In this document: piece by piece, positions 55,365 to 63,979 of the stretch
How the letters are laid out: every line of letters begins with the position of its first letter
How positions within the stretch are numbered: the stretch's first letter is position 1
Assembly: GCA_002412885.1 (NCBI GenBank)
Contig: DHVX01000043.1
Span: 1-64,000 of the forward strand
Source of the DNA: Bacteroidales bacterium UBA5197
GTDB lineage: Bacteria; Bacteroidota; Bacteroidia; Bacteroidales; Lentimicrobiaceae
Direction of reading: 5' to 3'
DNA: 64,000 nucleotides
Position numbers and translations under genes: made by a program
The notes under the pieces: generated by a model
Seen by the model: only the letters and a program-made list of their open reading frames with translations
Databases searched by the model: none
What the model was told of the DNA's origin: nothing

Positions 55365-56610
55365 TGGTTGACTCCTTCAATATTTTGTCAAAATCGCTTA
55401 AAGCCAGTTTTATACTCGAAATAACGATTTCTGGATCATCAGTTTGCATCATATGCCCTGAACTTGAACTATAAAAAAATCGCCCATATTTTAGTGGATA
55501 CAAAAGTTCCATCCATCGTTTAATTTGAATATTGCTATTAATTCGCCACATTTTTTCTCTGTCGTAGATAGTGGGTGGTTCGGTATTAGCAAAACCGCCA
55601 GCCTTTATAAAATGAATAGGCACGTTTGGTAAAGGGTTTTTGTCGCACTCATCAAAATCGGTTTTTGTTAATTGACGTAATATTTTTACTTCTTCCACGT
55701 AGTACTTAGGCATTTCGGCATATAGTTTTTCGGTGAAGTTTTTATATGGTTGCCCAAATATCGAGTCGATCTGATGCTGGGTTAAACCAATTTCAAGATA
55801 CGGTAAATCGCCCATATCTTTCTTTTTCGTAAAATCAACTGGATCAACAAAAACAAGCCCGGCAATTTCGTTGGGGTAATCTGTAGCAAACCTTCGGATA
55901 TACGCGCCGCCAAATGAATGCGATACCAATAAATAGGGGGGCTTCAGTCCTTTTTTGATTAGCATTTCTCTCAAATTTTCAACTATATGTTTCGTAGTTG
56001 GAGGCAAGCTGTCGTCTTCCGATTCGCCAATTCGGGGACGGTTATAGGCAAAAACAGTATGTGTTTTTGAAAATTCATCAATTATCAATGCCCATCTTGT
56101 GTAGTTATCGGCCATCCCGTTTTCAAAAACAATTACGGGTTTGCCCGATTGATTATTTTGCATACCGGCTACAAAAACTTCAATCTTATGCTTATCTAAA
56201 GTAACAAAATCCAGACTGGCATATGCCTTGTCCTTATTTGCTTTCACTACTTTGATAAGTGCTGACCACCTACTGTCTGAATGTAAGGACTTTAAATCGG
56301 GGTCAGTTGTGATATGCCCATAATTGGTATAATTCATATAAGATGCAATATGATTTAAATTGATAAATGCGCTGTCAGGATTGTTCGCCAAGGCATACGA
56401 ACATGCTGCATTATACTTATGGTTCATTGTGATTTTTGCATCACTTACTTTAAACGCCTCCGAAAATGCGATAGATGAATTCTTGAAATCGTTTGCACAA
56501 TAAAGAGAGTCAGCCTTGCGGATATATGAATCGTAACTTTGCAACTTGGACTGAGCCATAATTGATAAGGCAGAAATTAAAAAAACGAAAAGAGTTGTTG
56601 TTGTTTTCAT
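55357..56610 (-). CDS. Secreted alpha/beta hydrolase with N-terminal TPR-like segment
   Basis: 417 residues. Signal peptide MKTTTTLFVFLISALSIMAQ. Residues about 25-130 are helical and TPR-like (SIAFSEAFKVSD; AACSYALANNPDSAFINLNH). Residues about 150-410 are an alpha/beta hydrolase with VFENGMADNY (oxyanion region), the nucleophile elbow SHSFGGAYIRR, acid VFVDPVD and a late His in SSGHMMQTDDPE. Likely a periplasmic or outer-membrane esterase or lipase; substrate unknown. Last gene of the four-gene block bounded by R5 and R6, 72 bp after the methyltransferase. Confidence 0.88.
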   Translation of the reverse strand: MKTTTTLFVFLISALSIMAQSKLQSYDSYIRKADSLYCANDFKNSSIAFSEAFKVSDAKITMNHKYNAACSYALANNPDSAFINLNHIASYMNYTNYGHITTDPDLKSLHSDSRWSALIKVVKANKDKAYASLDFVTLDKHKIEVFVAGMQNNQSGKPVIVFENGMADNYTRWALIIDEFSKTHTVFAYNRPRIGESEDDSLPPTTKHIVENLREMLIKKGLKPPYLLVSHSFGGAYIRRFATDYPNEIAGLVFVDPVDFTKKKDMGDLPYLEIGLTQHQIDSIFGQPYKNFTEKLYAEMPKYYVEEVKILRQLTKTDFDECDKNPLPNVPIHFIKAGGFANTEPPTIYDREKMWRINSNIQIKRWMELLYPLKYGRFFYSSSSGHMMQTDDPEIVISSIKLALSDFDKILKESTSR

Positions 56611-56682
56611 ACTTTTTAAATTTATTGTGTAAATTTCATTTCACTTATATTATTTGGGTTTACTATTTTAACTATCATATCA

Positions 56683-57315
56683 TTAGCACTTTGACGTTAC
56701 GCTATAAGCCAACGGAAACCTACCGTTTATTTTGATTGTTTTAAATATAATTAAGCCATTCCTTTTTAGCATAGTTTCAAATTCATTGATACTCCATTTG
56801 TTACCAAACCGAATTCCGGCCATCGCCGAAATATTTGCCATTGCTTTGCTTCTGAAATTCTCACCGGCACAAAGGGTTGGAGCAATAAATATCCCATTAT
56901 CCTTCAGTACTCTTTTAGCCTCGCTGATGGGTTTTTCGGGTTCAAAAAGCAAGTGCAACAGATTTGCAGCAATAACTACGTCGAATGATTTATCGGGAAA
57001 TGGTAAATTATAAGCATCTTGAACCTGAAAATCAATGTTTTCGATACCGGAACTTACTTGCTTTTGTTTGGCAATTTTTATCATTTCAGGCGAAATGTCG
57101 GTGGCTATAACAGACTTTACTTTCTGGCATATAGAAAACGGAATAATGCCGCTTCCTGTCCCAATATCCAGTATTTTTTGTGTGCTTTTCAATTCCGAAT
57201 TGAGAAGGAAGAGAATTTTTTTGTAGGTTTTACGGAACATAATTTTTATAAAAAAATCGTAATAGTTGGCAAAACTGTTCCAAAATGTATTCTCTTTAAA
57301 CTGCTTGTTATTCAT
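56683..57315 (-). CDS. Class I SAM-dependent methyltransferase
   Basis: 210 residues. SAM-binding motif I ILDIGTGSGIIPFSI near 50, motif II acidic ATDISPEMI near 72, then FPDKSFDVVIAANLLHLL near 110, as in UbiE/Methyltransf_11 proteins. Substrate unknown; small molecule more likely than nucleic acid. Cytoplasmic. It starts 11 bp after the stop of the serine hydrolase gene, so it is in one transcript with it and the AraC regulator. Confidence 0.9.
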   Translation of the reverse strand: MNNKQFKENTFWNSFANYYDFFIKIMFRKTYKKILFLLNSELKSTQKILDIGTGSGIIPFSICQKVKSVIATDISPEMIKIAKQKQVSSGIENIDFQVQDAYNLPFPDKSFDVVIAANLLHLLFEPEKPISEAKRVLKDNGIFIAPTLCAGENFRSKAMANISAMAGIRFGNKWSINEFETMLKRNGLIIFKTIKINGRFPLAYSVTSKC

Positions 57316-57326
57316 TTTTTAGTTTA

Positions 57327-58790
57327 TTATTGCTCGTTTTTAATGATTTCAGTTTTGATTGCTTCAACGCCATTAAAAACAAATCCGGTGATAGCTCCTT
57401 GCGAGTTTGATAAAAATTTGAAATCGGCTTTAACTTCGAAAACAAAAAAATCGGTGTCGGAGGTAAAATGCATTTCCCATACCTTGTCGCGGAAATGAAG
57501 GAACAAATTACCATTCGATTCAGTAATTGTCAATTGTTGTCCTTTTCGCGTATAACTTCCTATATATGAATTTAAAACCATTTCTGGGACTGAGATAACA
57601 TTCTTTTTAATCGGTGCATAATCTTTCCAGTTATAAACACTAGCGACACTGTAAACTATTTCCTGAAAAATATCCCAGCTATCGGAATTGGCCATAATAA
57701 CGACTCCCTTCCCATCGAAACTACCTATGTACTGGCATACAAAACCCTCATTACCTCCATCGTTGGTGAAATATCTTGTGTTCCCCATTTCAATTATGTA
57801 AACCCCATAAGCAGGTGAACCTTCCATAAAAGGAGTCAGACGTAATTTTGTCATTTCAGGCGATAGGATTTTCCCGGTTTCTCCATTAAAAGACCGTTGT
57901 GTTTCGATAACATATTTGCACAAATCGGAAGGTGTTGACCATAATCCGGCAGCAGCCTGTTCGGGATACAGATAATATTTACCCTTAACCTCTTTCCCTT
58001 CTATATAACCGGTAGCCAGTAATTGGTTTTTACTTTCCGGTGGCGGTTGCGTAAAAAAACTGTTTGTCATTCCCATTGGTTTCAACACATTTTTCCACAT
58101 ATACTCGTCGTATGGTTCCTGTACAATATCCGTTACCATCAATTGCGAAATAACATATCCTCCACCCGAGTAAGCAGATTTTAGCCCCGGTTCAAATTTT
58201 GAACGAACAGCCGAAGTGTTTGCCGGTTTTTTGCCATCGAGAATCTGCGTAATTGACGGCAAGGAATCACATCTGCTATATCCCGGAAAACCGTCGATGC
58301 TTAATCCTGCTGTATGGCTTAAAAGATTCGCCGTTGTAATTATTTTATTTTTTGCTATCGAATCATAAGGAAATTGCCAACTTAAAAGGTATTGGTTGAT
58401 GTCGGTGTTTAAATCAAGTTTCTTTTCTTGTACCAATTTTAAAACGGCAACTCCATGTAAAGATTTGCTTAGCGAAGCAGCCTGAAACAGTGTTTGAGGT
58501 GTTACCAAACGATGTTCAGATGAATCGGCCCAACCATACCCTTTTGCCCATTCAATCCGGTAATCGTTTATTACGGCAATACTTAAGCCCTGCATATTAT
58601 AATGCGCCATACGGTCTTTTATCTTCCAATTTGACGTGTTCTGAGTTTGAACCCAGCGTGTTAAATTATTTTCAACCTGCTGTATATGTTTTTCAACCTC
58701 GGGCGAATATGTTGTTGTTTGTGCTTGAAGGCAACTTGCCTGAAATACTGCAGAAATCACGAAAAAGCTCACAGACATTCGTTTTATCAT
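57327..58790 (-). CDS. Secreted serine beta-lactamase-like hydrolase (class C / PBP4*-like)
   Basis: 487 residues. Signal peptide (MIKRMSVSFFVISAVFQASC, then LQAQ). SxxK nucleophile motif in FQAASLSKSLHGVAVLKL, YSGGGYVISQL as the YxN counterpart, LLSHTAGLSIDGFPG region, and a beta-sheet tail (about 400-487: GSYTRKGQQLTITESNGNLF) typical of the C-terminal domain in this family. Such enzymes act as esterases, peptidases or, rarely, beta-lactamases. A resistance role cannot be inferred from sequence alone. The AraC-type regulator gene lies 98 bp upstream. Confidence 0.9.
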   Translation of the reverse strand: MIKRMSVSFFVISAVFQASCLQAQTTTYSPEVEKHIQQVENNLTRWVQTQNTSNWKIKDRMAHYNMQGLSIAVINDYRIEWAKGYGWADSSEHRLVTPQTLFQAASLSKSLHGVAVLKLVQEKKLDLNTDINQYLLSWQFPYDSIAKNKIITTANLLSHTAGLSIDGFPGYSRCDSLPSITQILDGKKPANTSAVRSKFEPGLKSAYSGGGYVISQLMVTDIVQEPYDEYMWKNVLKPMGMTNSFFTQPPPESKNQLLATGYIEGKEVKGKYYLYPEQAAAGLWSTPSDLCKYVIETQRSFNGETGKILSPEMTKLRLTPFMEGSPAYGVYIIEMGNTRYFTNDGGNEGFVCQYIGSFDGKGVVIMANSDSWDIFQEIVYSVASVYNWKDYAPIKKNVISVPEMVLNSYIGSYTRKGQQLTITESNGNLFLHFRDKVWEMHFTSDTDFFVFEVKADFKFLSNSQGAITGFVFNGVEAIKTEIIKNEQ

Positions 58791-58888
58791 ATCAACGTGT
58801 GGTATTATGCGACTATTAAATTACAGTTTATTTGCTGAAACAAAATAAATTACTACAAATCATTTAAAATTGGAAAAATGCGAACATC

Positions 58889-59704
58889 TCAGTTTATTTT
58901 CTTGTTTGCCAAAAGAAATTCAGATGGTATAAATTTCCCTGGTAATGTTCGTACAATGGTTTTGAAGGTATTTATGAAGTGAGCCTGGTCGTAAAAATCG
59001 CTGTCCATTGCAAGTTGTGTTAGCGAAGAGTTTGCCTTGGACGATGGATATGCCAATAAATCAATTGCATTTCTCAATTTGATGATAATTGAAAACTCTT
59101 TCGGTGTAAGACCGACATATTGAAGAAATAACTTTTGGAGATATCTTGTTGAGCAGCCTAATTGCTCGCTAAGTTTTTTAATTGAAACACCTCCGTGACT
59201 GTTTATGATGCTGATGCAAGCTTTGTAAAGTAGCAAAGTATGTTCGTTTTTAAACAGGAAATCAGTAAATTGATTGTACAGGTATGCCAGAATTTGATTT
59301 TCGTCGAATGTGTTTAATGAACTTGCTTCAATTTCAAACTCTTCGTTGATGTTTTTGAGCGGTATAATTTTTCTTTTGCAGAGCCTCATATCGTAATTTG
59401 TAAACATGGATATTGCCCAAGGGAAAAGTTGAACCATATTTACTTTGGTGGCAGGCAAAATATCCACAATAACCGATTGTGTCGCTTGTCCGCAAAAATA
59501 AATTCCTTGGTTTAGCCGTAACGGTTTTTGGTCAATGTAAACGATAGCACCTTGCCCGGCTATAAAAGCAATGTTAAAGCAGCCGTTGGGAACAATGGTT
59601 CTATTGTTTTCCGGTAAAGGATTGGAAAGGTTGTCGAGTATCCATATTTTTTTAATATAATATGCCAGCGATTCATTAATAATGAATTCATTATATTTTA
59701 ACAT
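58889..59704 (-). CDS. AraC family transcriptional regulator
   Basis: 271 residues. C-terminal double helix-turn-helix of the AraC type (GVSIKKLSEQLGCSTRYLQKLF and LTQLAMDSDFYDQAHFINTF, both within residues 175-260). The N-terminal half is a ligand-binding cupin-like region seen in DUF6597-type regulators (LPENNRTIVPNGCFNIAFI). First gene of the four-gene block, so it probably controls the serine hydrolase, methyltransferase and alpha/beta hydrolase behind it. Its upstream side borders palindromic element R6, whose 22-bp palindrome could be an operator. Confidence 0.9.
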   Translation of the reverse strand: MLKYNEFIINESLAYYIKKIWILDNLSNPLPENNRTIVPNGCFNIAFIAGQGAIVYIDQKPLRLNQGIYFCGQATQSVIVDILPATKVNMVQLFPWAISMFTNYDMRLCKRKIIPLKNINEEFEIEASSLNTFDENQILAYLYNQFTDFLFKNEHTLLLYKACISIINSHGGVSIKKLSEQLGCSTRYLQKLFLQYVGLTPKEFSIIIKLRNAIDLLAYPSSKANSSLTQLAMDSDFYDQAHFINTFKTIVRTLPGKFIPSEFLLANKKIN

Positions 59705-59771
59705 GGAATTGTTTTTAGTTCATTTTTAAACTTTCATTTTTGCAAATAATCGGGTTTGCATTTCTCAACTT

Positions 59772-59820
59772 GCCGCTAACGTGCGGATATACGCAATATT
59801 GCGTATATATCTGACTTGTT
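59772..59820. repeat. Short cassette-border element R6 with 22-bp perfect palindrome
   Basis: Core GCCGCTAAC (59772-59780), the exact inverse of GTTAGCGGC at R5, followed by G as in the other elements. A perfect palindrome centred on AATATT at 59787-59808 (half-site ATATACGCAAT) follows, then TTGTT at the right. It is either a compact border element or an operator for the AraC gene. Confidence 0.65.
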
Positions 59821-60039
59821 AACAAGAAATCTGTCTTAATCAACTGCTCAGATTTTCGCCTCAAATATAGAAAAATTTTAAATTAATAAATGATTAATAA
59901 ATTCATTGGGAGGTAAATCAATTAAATCAAACAAATACGAAGCGAAGCGGAGCTCACCGAAGGTAAATCTAAAATCTCTCGTTATCGCTTCGCGCTCCCG
60001 AGACAAGCGTCCGACCTCTGACCTCTGACCTCCGAAATC
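59821..60039. other. Intergenic region after the cassette array
   Basis: About 220 bp, AT-rich at first, then a GC-rich stretch near the end of the methyltransferase gene (GCGAAGCGGAGCTC, GACCTCTGACCTCTGACCTCC with a 7-bp repeat). No gene or clear terminator seen. Confidence 0.5.
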
Positions 60040-61245
60040 CTATTCCACCCTCAGCACCAATCCCTTCAAATATTCTCCTTCCGGATGAAAAATACTTACC
60101 GGATGATCGGCTGAATGGCCCATATGATGAAGAATGCGGACATTGCGCCCGGCTTCGAGTGCGGCTGACATTGCCATTGAAACAAACATTTCGCGATCCA
60201 TTGCCTGCGAACAAGAAAAAGTGAACAGCAGTCCGCCGGGTCTTATCTTTTTCATAGCGGAAGCATTGATAAACCGATATCCCTGCAGCGCTTTGTGCCG
60301 GTCGGCATGGCGTTTTGCAAAAGCCGGCGGATCAAGTACGATGATGTCGAAATCATCGGGCATATTGCTGACATAAGGTTTAAAATCAGCCACTATGCTT
60401 TCGTGGTTTGTGTTGTCGAACCCATTGAGGCGAAGATTTGATTCCAGGCTGTCCATGGCTTTGCGCGAACTATCGAGAGAAGTTACATGGCTTGCCCCGG
60501 CGGCCAGCGCATACACCGAAAATCCGCCGGTGTAACAGAAAGCATTCAGCACTTTTTTGCCTTTTGCGTACTTCCCGAGCAAAGCACGGTTGTCGCGCTG
60601 ATCAAGGAAAAATCCGGTTTTTTGCCCTTGCACAAAATCGATGTTGAACCTGTGTGTATTTTCGAGAATTTCCACAATCTCCGCATTTCCAAAAAGAAAT
60701 CCATCGCCATCCGAATGTATTCCCGATTTGCTCAGTGCTTCTGAACTTTTATCATACACCGCTTTTAAATCAGTCCCGTAAATATGTTTCAAGGCATCAG
60801 TCAGTTCTTCGCGAAGCAAATACATTCCTGTGCTGTGCGCCTGGATTACTGCAACTCCGTTGTAAAAGTCAATCACCAGTCCGGGCAATCCGTCACCTTC
60901 GCTGAAAACCAGGCGGTAAGCGTTGCTTTCAGGGTTGGAAGTAAAACCAAGCTCTTTTCTTAGCTGAAGGCTTTGTTTGAGTTTTTCTTTCCAGAAATTT
61001 AAAGCAGGTTTTTCAGGGCCGAAATGAAATATCTTCACAGCAATAGAACCTGTGCAGGCATGACCGGTTGCCAGATAATTGCCTTTGATGTCGTGAACTT
61101 CAACAATATCGCCATCTTCGGGAGTGCCTTCCACTTTGTGAATGGCGCCTGAAAATACCCAGGGATGGAAACGGCGTACCGCTTCGTCGCGGTCTTTACT
61201 GAGGATGATTCTGGCGGAAACCTGCATGATGCTGTTTTTCTGCAA
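60040..61245 (-). CDS. Class I SAM-dependent rRNA methyltransferase, RlmI-like
   Basis: 401 residues from ATG 61245; a start 18 bp later (MQVSARIILSKDRDEAVRRF) would fit the family better. N-terminal PUA domain (RFHPWVFSGAIHKVEGTPED, then HDIKGNYLATG), then a Rossmann methyltransferase domain with VLNAFCYTGGFSVYALAAGA near 225 and the catalytic DPPAFAKRHAD near 300. RlmI methylates a cytosine in 23S rRNA. Cytoplasmic. Monocistronic, outside the cassette array. Confidence 0.92.
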   Translation of the reverse strand: MQKNSIMQVSARIILSKDRDEAVRRFHPWVFSGAIHKVEGTPEDGDIVEVHDIKGNYLATGHACTGSIAVKIFHFGPEKPALNFWKEKLKQSLQLRKELGFTSNPESNAYRLVFSEGDGLPGLVIDFYNGVAVIQAHSTGMYLLREELTDALKHIYGTDLKAVYDKSSEALSKSGIHSDGDGFLFGNAEIVEILENTHRFNIDFVQGQKTGFFLDQRDNRALLGKYAKGKKVLNAFCYTGGFSVYALAAGASHVTSLDSSRKAMDSLESNLRLNGFDNTNHESIVADFKPYVSNMPDDFDIIVLDPPAFAKRHADRHKALQGYRFINASAMKKIRPGGLLFTFSCSQAMDREMFVSMAMSAALEAGRNVRILHHMGHSADHPVSIFHPEGEYLKGLVLRVE

Positions 61246-61345
61246 ATGTAGAAAATTTGACGATGGCAGTCCTGAACTTAATGGTTTTTATAAATAGACC
61301 GGGGAAATTCGTAATTTTATACCCCTTTAAATATTCTATCGCATT

Positions 61346-63766
61346 ATGAAATTCAAAAATTATTTCAGGATTCTGTTCACAGCTGTTTTCAGTCTGTTTA
61401 TTTTAAGCATTTCCGCACAGCAAACCAACAGAGCCTTTCAAAGCATCAAAGTAGTTGACGATAAAATTGAAATTAAAGTCAGTGATGGCAGATACGAAAT
61501 AGCTCCCCTCAACGACTATATTTATCACACCACCTTTTATCCGCAAGGGAAATCGCTGAAAAACTTCTCCTTTGCTGCCGATCTCAAACCTCAGAAAGTT
61601 GAGTTTACAGTTACTGATGAAGGCAACAATGTTACGATCAGGTCGAAAGGCATCAATATCCGCATGACAAAAGTTCCGTTTACGCTGGCATACTATTTCA
61701 ATGATAAACTTCTGATAAGCGAAAAGAGAGGATTTATCCCTACGGATACACTTCAGCTTTTGAATTTTGCCATTGAGCCTGAGGAAGTTCTTTTCGGCGG
61801 AGGTGCACGGGTGCTCGGGATGAACCGTCGCGGCAACCGGCTTATGATGTATAACCGGGCTCATTATGGTTACGAAACCCGCTCTGAACTGATGAACTAT
61901 ACACTTCCGCTGTTCATTTCATCGAAACAATATGCTGTGCTTTTCGACAATGCCAGCCTGGGTTATCTTGACCTCGACAGCAAAGCCAACAATGAAGTAA
62001 CATATGAAACCATAGGCGGCACGCCAAATTATTATGTAATTGCCGGCGCCAACTGGTACGATCTTGTAAAGCAATACACATTACTCACCGGCAGGCAGCC
62101 ATTGCCGCCTCGCTGGGCTTTCGGCAATTTCAGCAGCCGGTTTGGTTACCATTCTCAGGCCGAAACAGAAGCCACCGTAAAAAAGTTCTTTACGGATGGA
62201 ATTCCGCTCGATGCAGTAATTATAGATATTTACTGGTTCGGGAAAGAGATAACGGGTACTATGGGTAATCTGGAGTGGTACCGCGATAGCTTTCCGAATC
62301 CCGAAAGGATGATGAAGCGCTTCAAAAAAATGGGGGTTAAAACTGTACTTGTAACAGAACCTTTTATCCTGACCACTTCATCGCGCTGGCAGGAGGCTGT
62401 TGACAAGCAGGTACTTGGAACCGATAGTCTTGGCAATCCTTTTACCTATGACTTTTACTTTGGCAACACAGGCCTTGTAGATATTTATAAACCCGAAGCC
62501 CGGGAATGGTTCTGGAACATTTACAAGGATTTCACCAGACAAGGCGTTGACGGATGGTGGGGCGATCTGGGAGAGCCTGAGGTTCATCCTTCAGCTCTGC
62601 AGCATGTAAGCGGCTCGGCTGATGAATTGCACAATTCCTATGGACATGAATGGGCTAAAATGATTTATGAGGGTTATCGCAAGGATTTTCCTGATCAGCG
62701 TCCGTTTATTCTGATGCGCTCCGGATATGCCGGTTCGCAGCGTTATGGAATGATTCCCTGGACCGGAGATGTGAACCGAAGCTGGGGCGGACTGGTTCCT
62801 CAACCCGAGCTTTCGCTTCAAATGGGAATGCAGGGCCTTGCTTATATGCATTCCGATCTGGGTGGTTTTGCCGGAGGGGATACCATCGATAATGAACTTT
62901 ACACCCGATGGCTACAGTATGGTGTTTTTCAGCCGATTTACCGCCCGCACGCACAGGAGCATATTCCGGCTGAACCGGTTTTTCAGAATGCAACGACCAA
63001 AGCCCGGGCAAAAAAAGCAATTGAGCTCAGATATCGCCTAATGCCATACATTTATAATATGGCTTTTGAAAACAAAACCTCTGGAAAGCCGCTGATGATT
63101 CCGCTTTTTTTCAATGAACCCGATAATCTTTCACTGCTCACCTACGATTCAGCTTATATGTGGGGCGATGCGTTTCTGGTTTCACCGGTGAAAAGCCCCG
63201 GATTGAAAAAGCAAACCATTTACCTGCCCAAAGGTAGTTCCTGGACAAATTTCTATACCGGCGATGTTCATCAGGGCGGGTCAAGACTGACTGTTCCTTT
63301 GAGTATCGAAAACATACCGGTTTTTGTAAAAGGAGGATCATTTATACCAATGATGCATAAAGCCGAAAGCACAAAAAGTTATTCACTCGATGCGTTTGAT
63401 ATGCATTATTATGCCGGCAATACTGATATGCATAGCAAATACAGTCTTTACAATGACGATGGGGAAACACCATTTGCTTACGAAAAAGGCAATTTTGAAC
63501 TTATTGATTTTTCGGCAGAGGAAAAAGCAAATTCAGTGATCATTTCGCATATTAAAAGTAAGGCAACCGGGAGTTATGCGAAGACCAGGAACTCAGTAAA
63601 TCTGGTTGTTCATAATCTGAAGGACAAGCCTGCAGGAGTAAAAGTGAATGATTCATATCTTTCTTCGTCAAAATGGAGATGGTCGGGAGCTGAAGGTCTT
63701 TTGCGTATAGAAATCAGCTGTTCAACCAATGAAGAAAAGATTGAAATTATAAAAAACGTGTATTAG
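61346..63766 (+). CDS. Secreted GH31 family glycoside hydrolase (alpha-glucosidase-like)
   Basis: 806 residues. Signal peptide MKFKNYFRILFTAVFSLFIL then SISAQ. N-terminal beta-sandwich (residues about 30-240), catalytic TIM barrel about 240-600 with the nucleophile Asp in VDGWWGDLGEPE and acid/base Asp in IPWTGDVNRSWGGL, then two C-terminal beta domains. GH31 enzymes cleave alpha-linked glucose or xylose residues from oligosaccharides. Neither SusC/D nor sugar transporter genes are nearby, so it is not in an obvious polysaccharide utilisation locus in this window. Starts 100 bp after the divergent methyltransferase. Confidence 0.95.
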   Translation: MKFKNYFRILFTAVFSLFILSISAQQTNRAFQSIKVVDDKIEIKVSDGRYEIAPLNDYIYHTTFYPQGKSLKNFSFAADLKPQKVEFTVTDEGNNVTIRSKGINIRMTKVPFTLAYYFNDKLLISEKRGFIPTDTLQLLNFAIEPEEVLFGGGARVLGMNRRGNRLMMYNRAHYGYETRSELMNYTLPLFISSKQYAVLFDNASLGYLDLDSKANNEVTYETIGGTPNYYVIAGANWYDLVKQYTLLTGRQPLPPRWAFGNFSSRFGYHSQAETEATVKKFFTDGIPLDAVIIDIYWFGKEITGTMGNLEWYRDSFPNPERMMKRFKKMGVKTVLVTEPFILTTSSRWQEAVDKQVLGTDSLGNPFTYDFYFGNTGLVDIYKPEAREWFWNIYKDFTRQGVDGWWGDLGEPEVHPSALQHVSGSADELHNSYGHEWAKMIYEGYRKDFPDQRPFILMRSGYAGSQRYGMIPWTGDVNRSWGGLVPQPELSLQMGMQGLAYMHSDLGGFAGGDTIDNELYTRWLQYGVFQPIYRPHAQEHIPAEPVFQNATTKARAKKAIELRYRLMPYIYNMAFENKTSGKPLMIPLFFNEPDNLSLLTYDSAYMWGDAFLVSPVKSPGLKKQTIYLPKGSSWTNFYTGDVHQGGSRLTVPLSIENIPVFVKGGSFIPMMHKAESTKSYSLDAFDMHYYAGNTDMHSKYSLYNDDGETPFAYEKGNFELIDFSAEEKANSVIISHIKSKATGSYAKTRNSVNLVVHNLKDKPAGVKVNDSYLSSSKWRWSGAEGLLRIEISCSTNEEKIEIIKNVY

Positions 63767-63816
63767 CCTGATTAATTCACAAACAGGACTAATGTTCTTA
63801 TAAATAGCCGTTTGAG

Positions 63817-63842
63817 TTACCCCGGCCTTTAGGTCGGGGTAA
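63817..63842. terminator. GC-rich hairpin after the GH31 gene
   Basis: TTACCCCGGCC and GG(T)CGGGGTAA around TTTA give a stable stem about 50 bp after the stop. There is no long T run, so it may be a repeat element with terminator activity rather than a classical terminator. GGGCTTTAGCCC (63861-63872) is a second TTTA-loop hairpin. Confidence 0.55.
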
Positions 63843-63890
63843 TTAAACGCCGCTATTACGGGGCTTTAGCCCAAAATCAGAGGCTGGCGG

Positions 63891-63979
63891 ACCCCTGACA
63901 GGGTTACGAACCCTTAAGGAGGGGCAGCCAGTCAGATACGCGCTAACCTCCTGATCCTCAGCAAAACCCTGTCAGGGGT
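63891..63979. repeat. Inverted repeat pair at the right edge
   Basis: ACCCCTGACAGGGTT (63891-63905) and AACCCTGTCAGGGGT (63965-63979) are perfect inverse copies, each itself nearly palindromic (CCCTGACAGGG). With the two TTTA-loop hairpins before, this looks like a cluster of dispersed palindromic units continuing beyond the window. Confidence 0.75.

Noticed and set aside
57327..58790. Serine hydrolase as an antibiotic-resistance beta-lactamase
   Set aside because: The motifs fit the wider class C/PBP4*-like esterase and peptidase group; resistance cannot be claimed from sequence.
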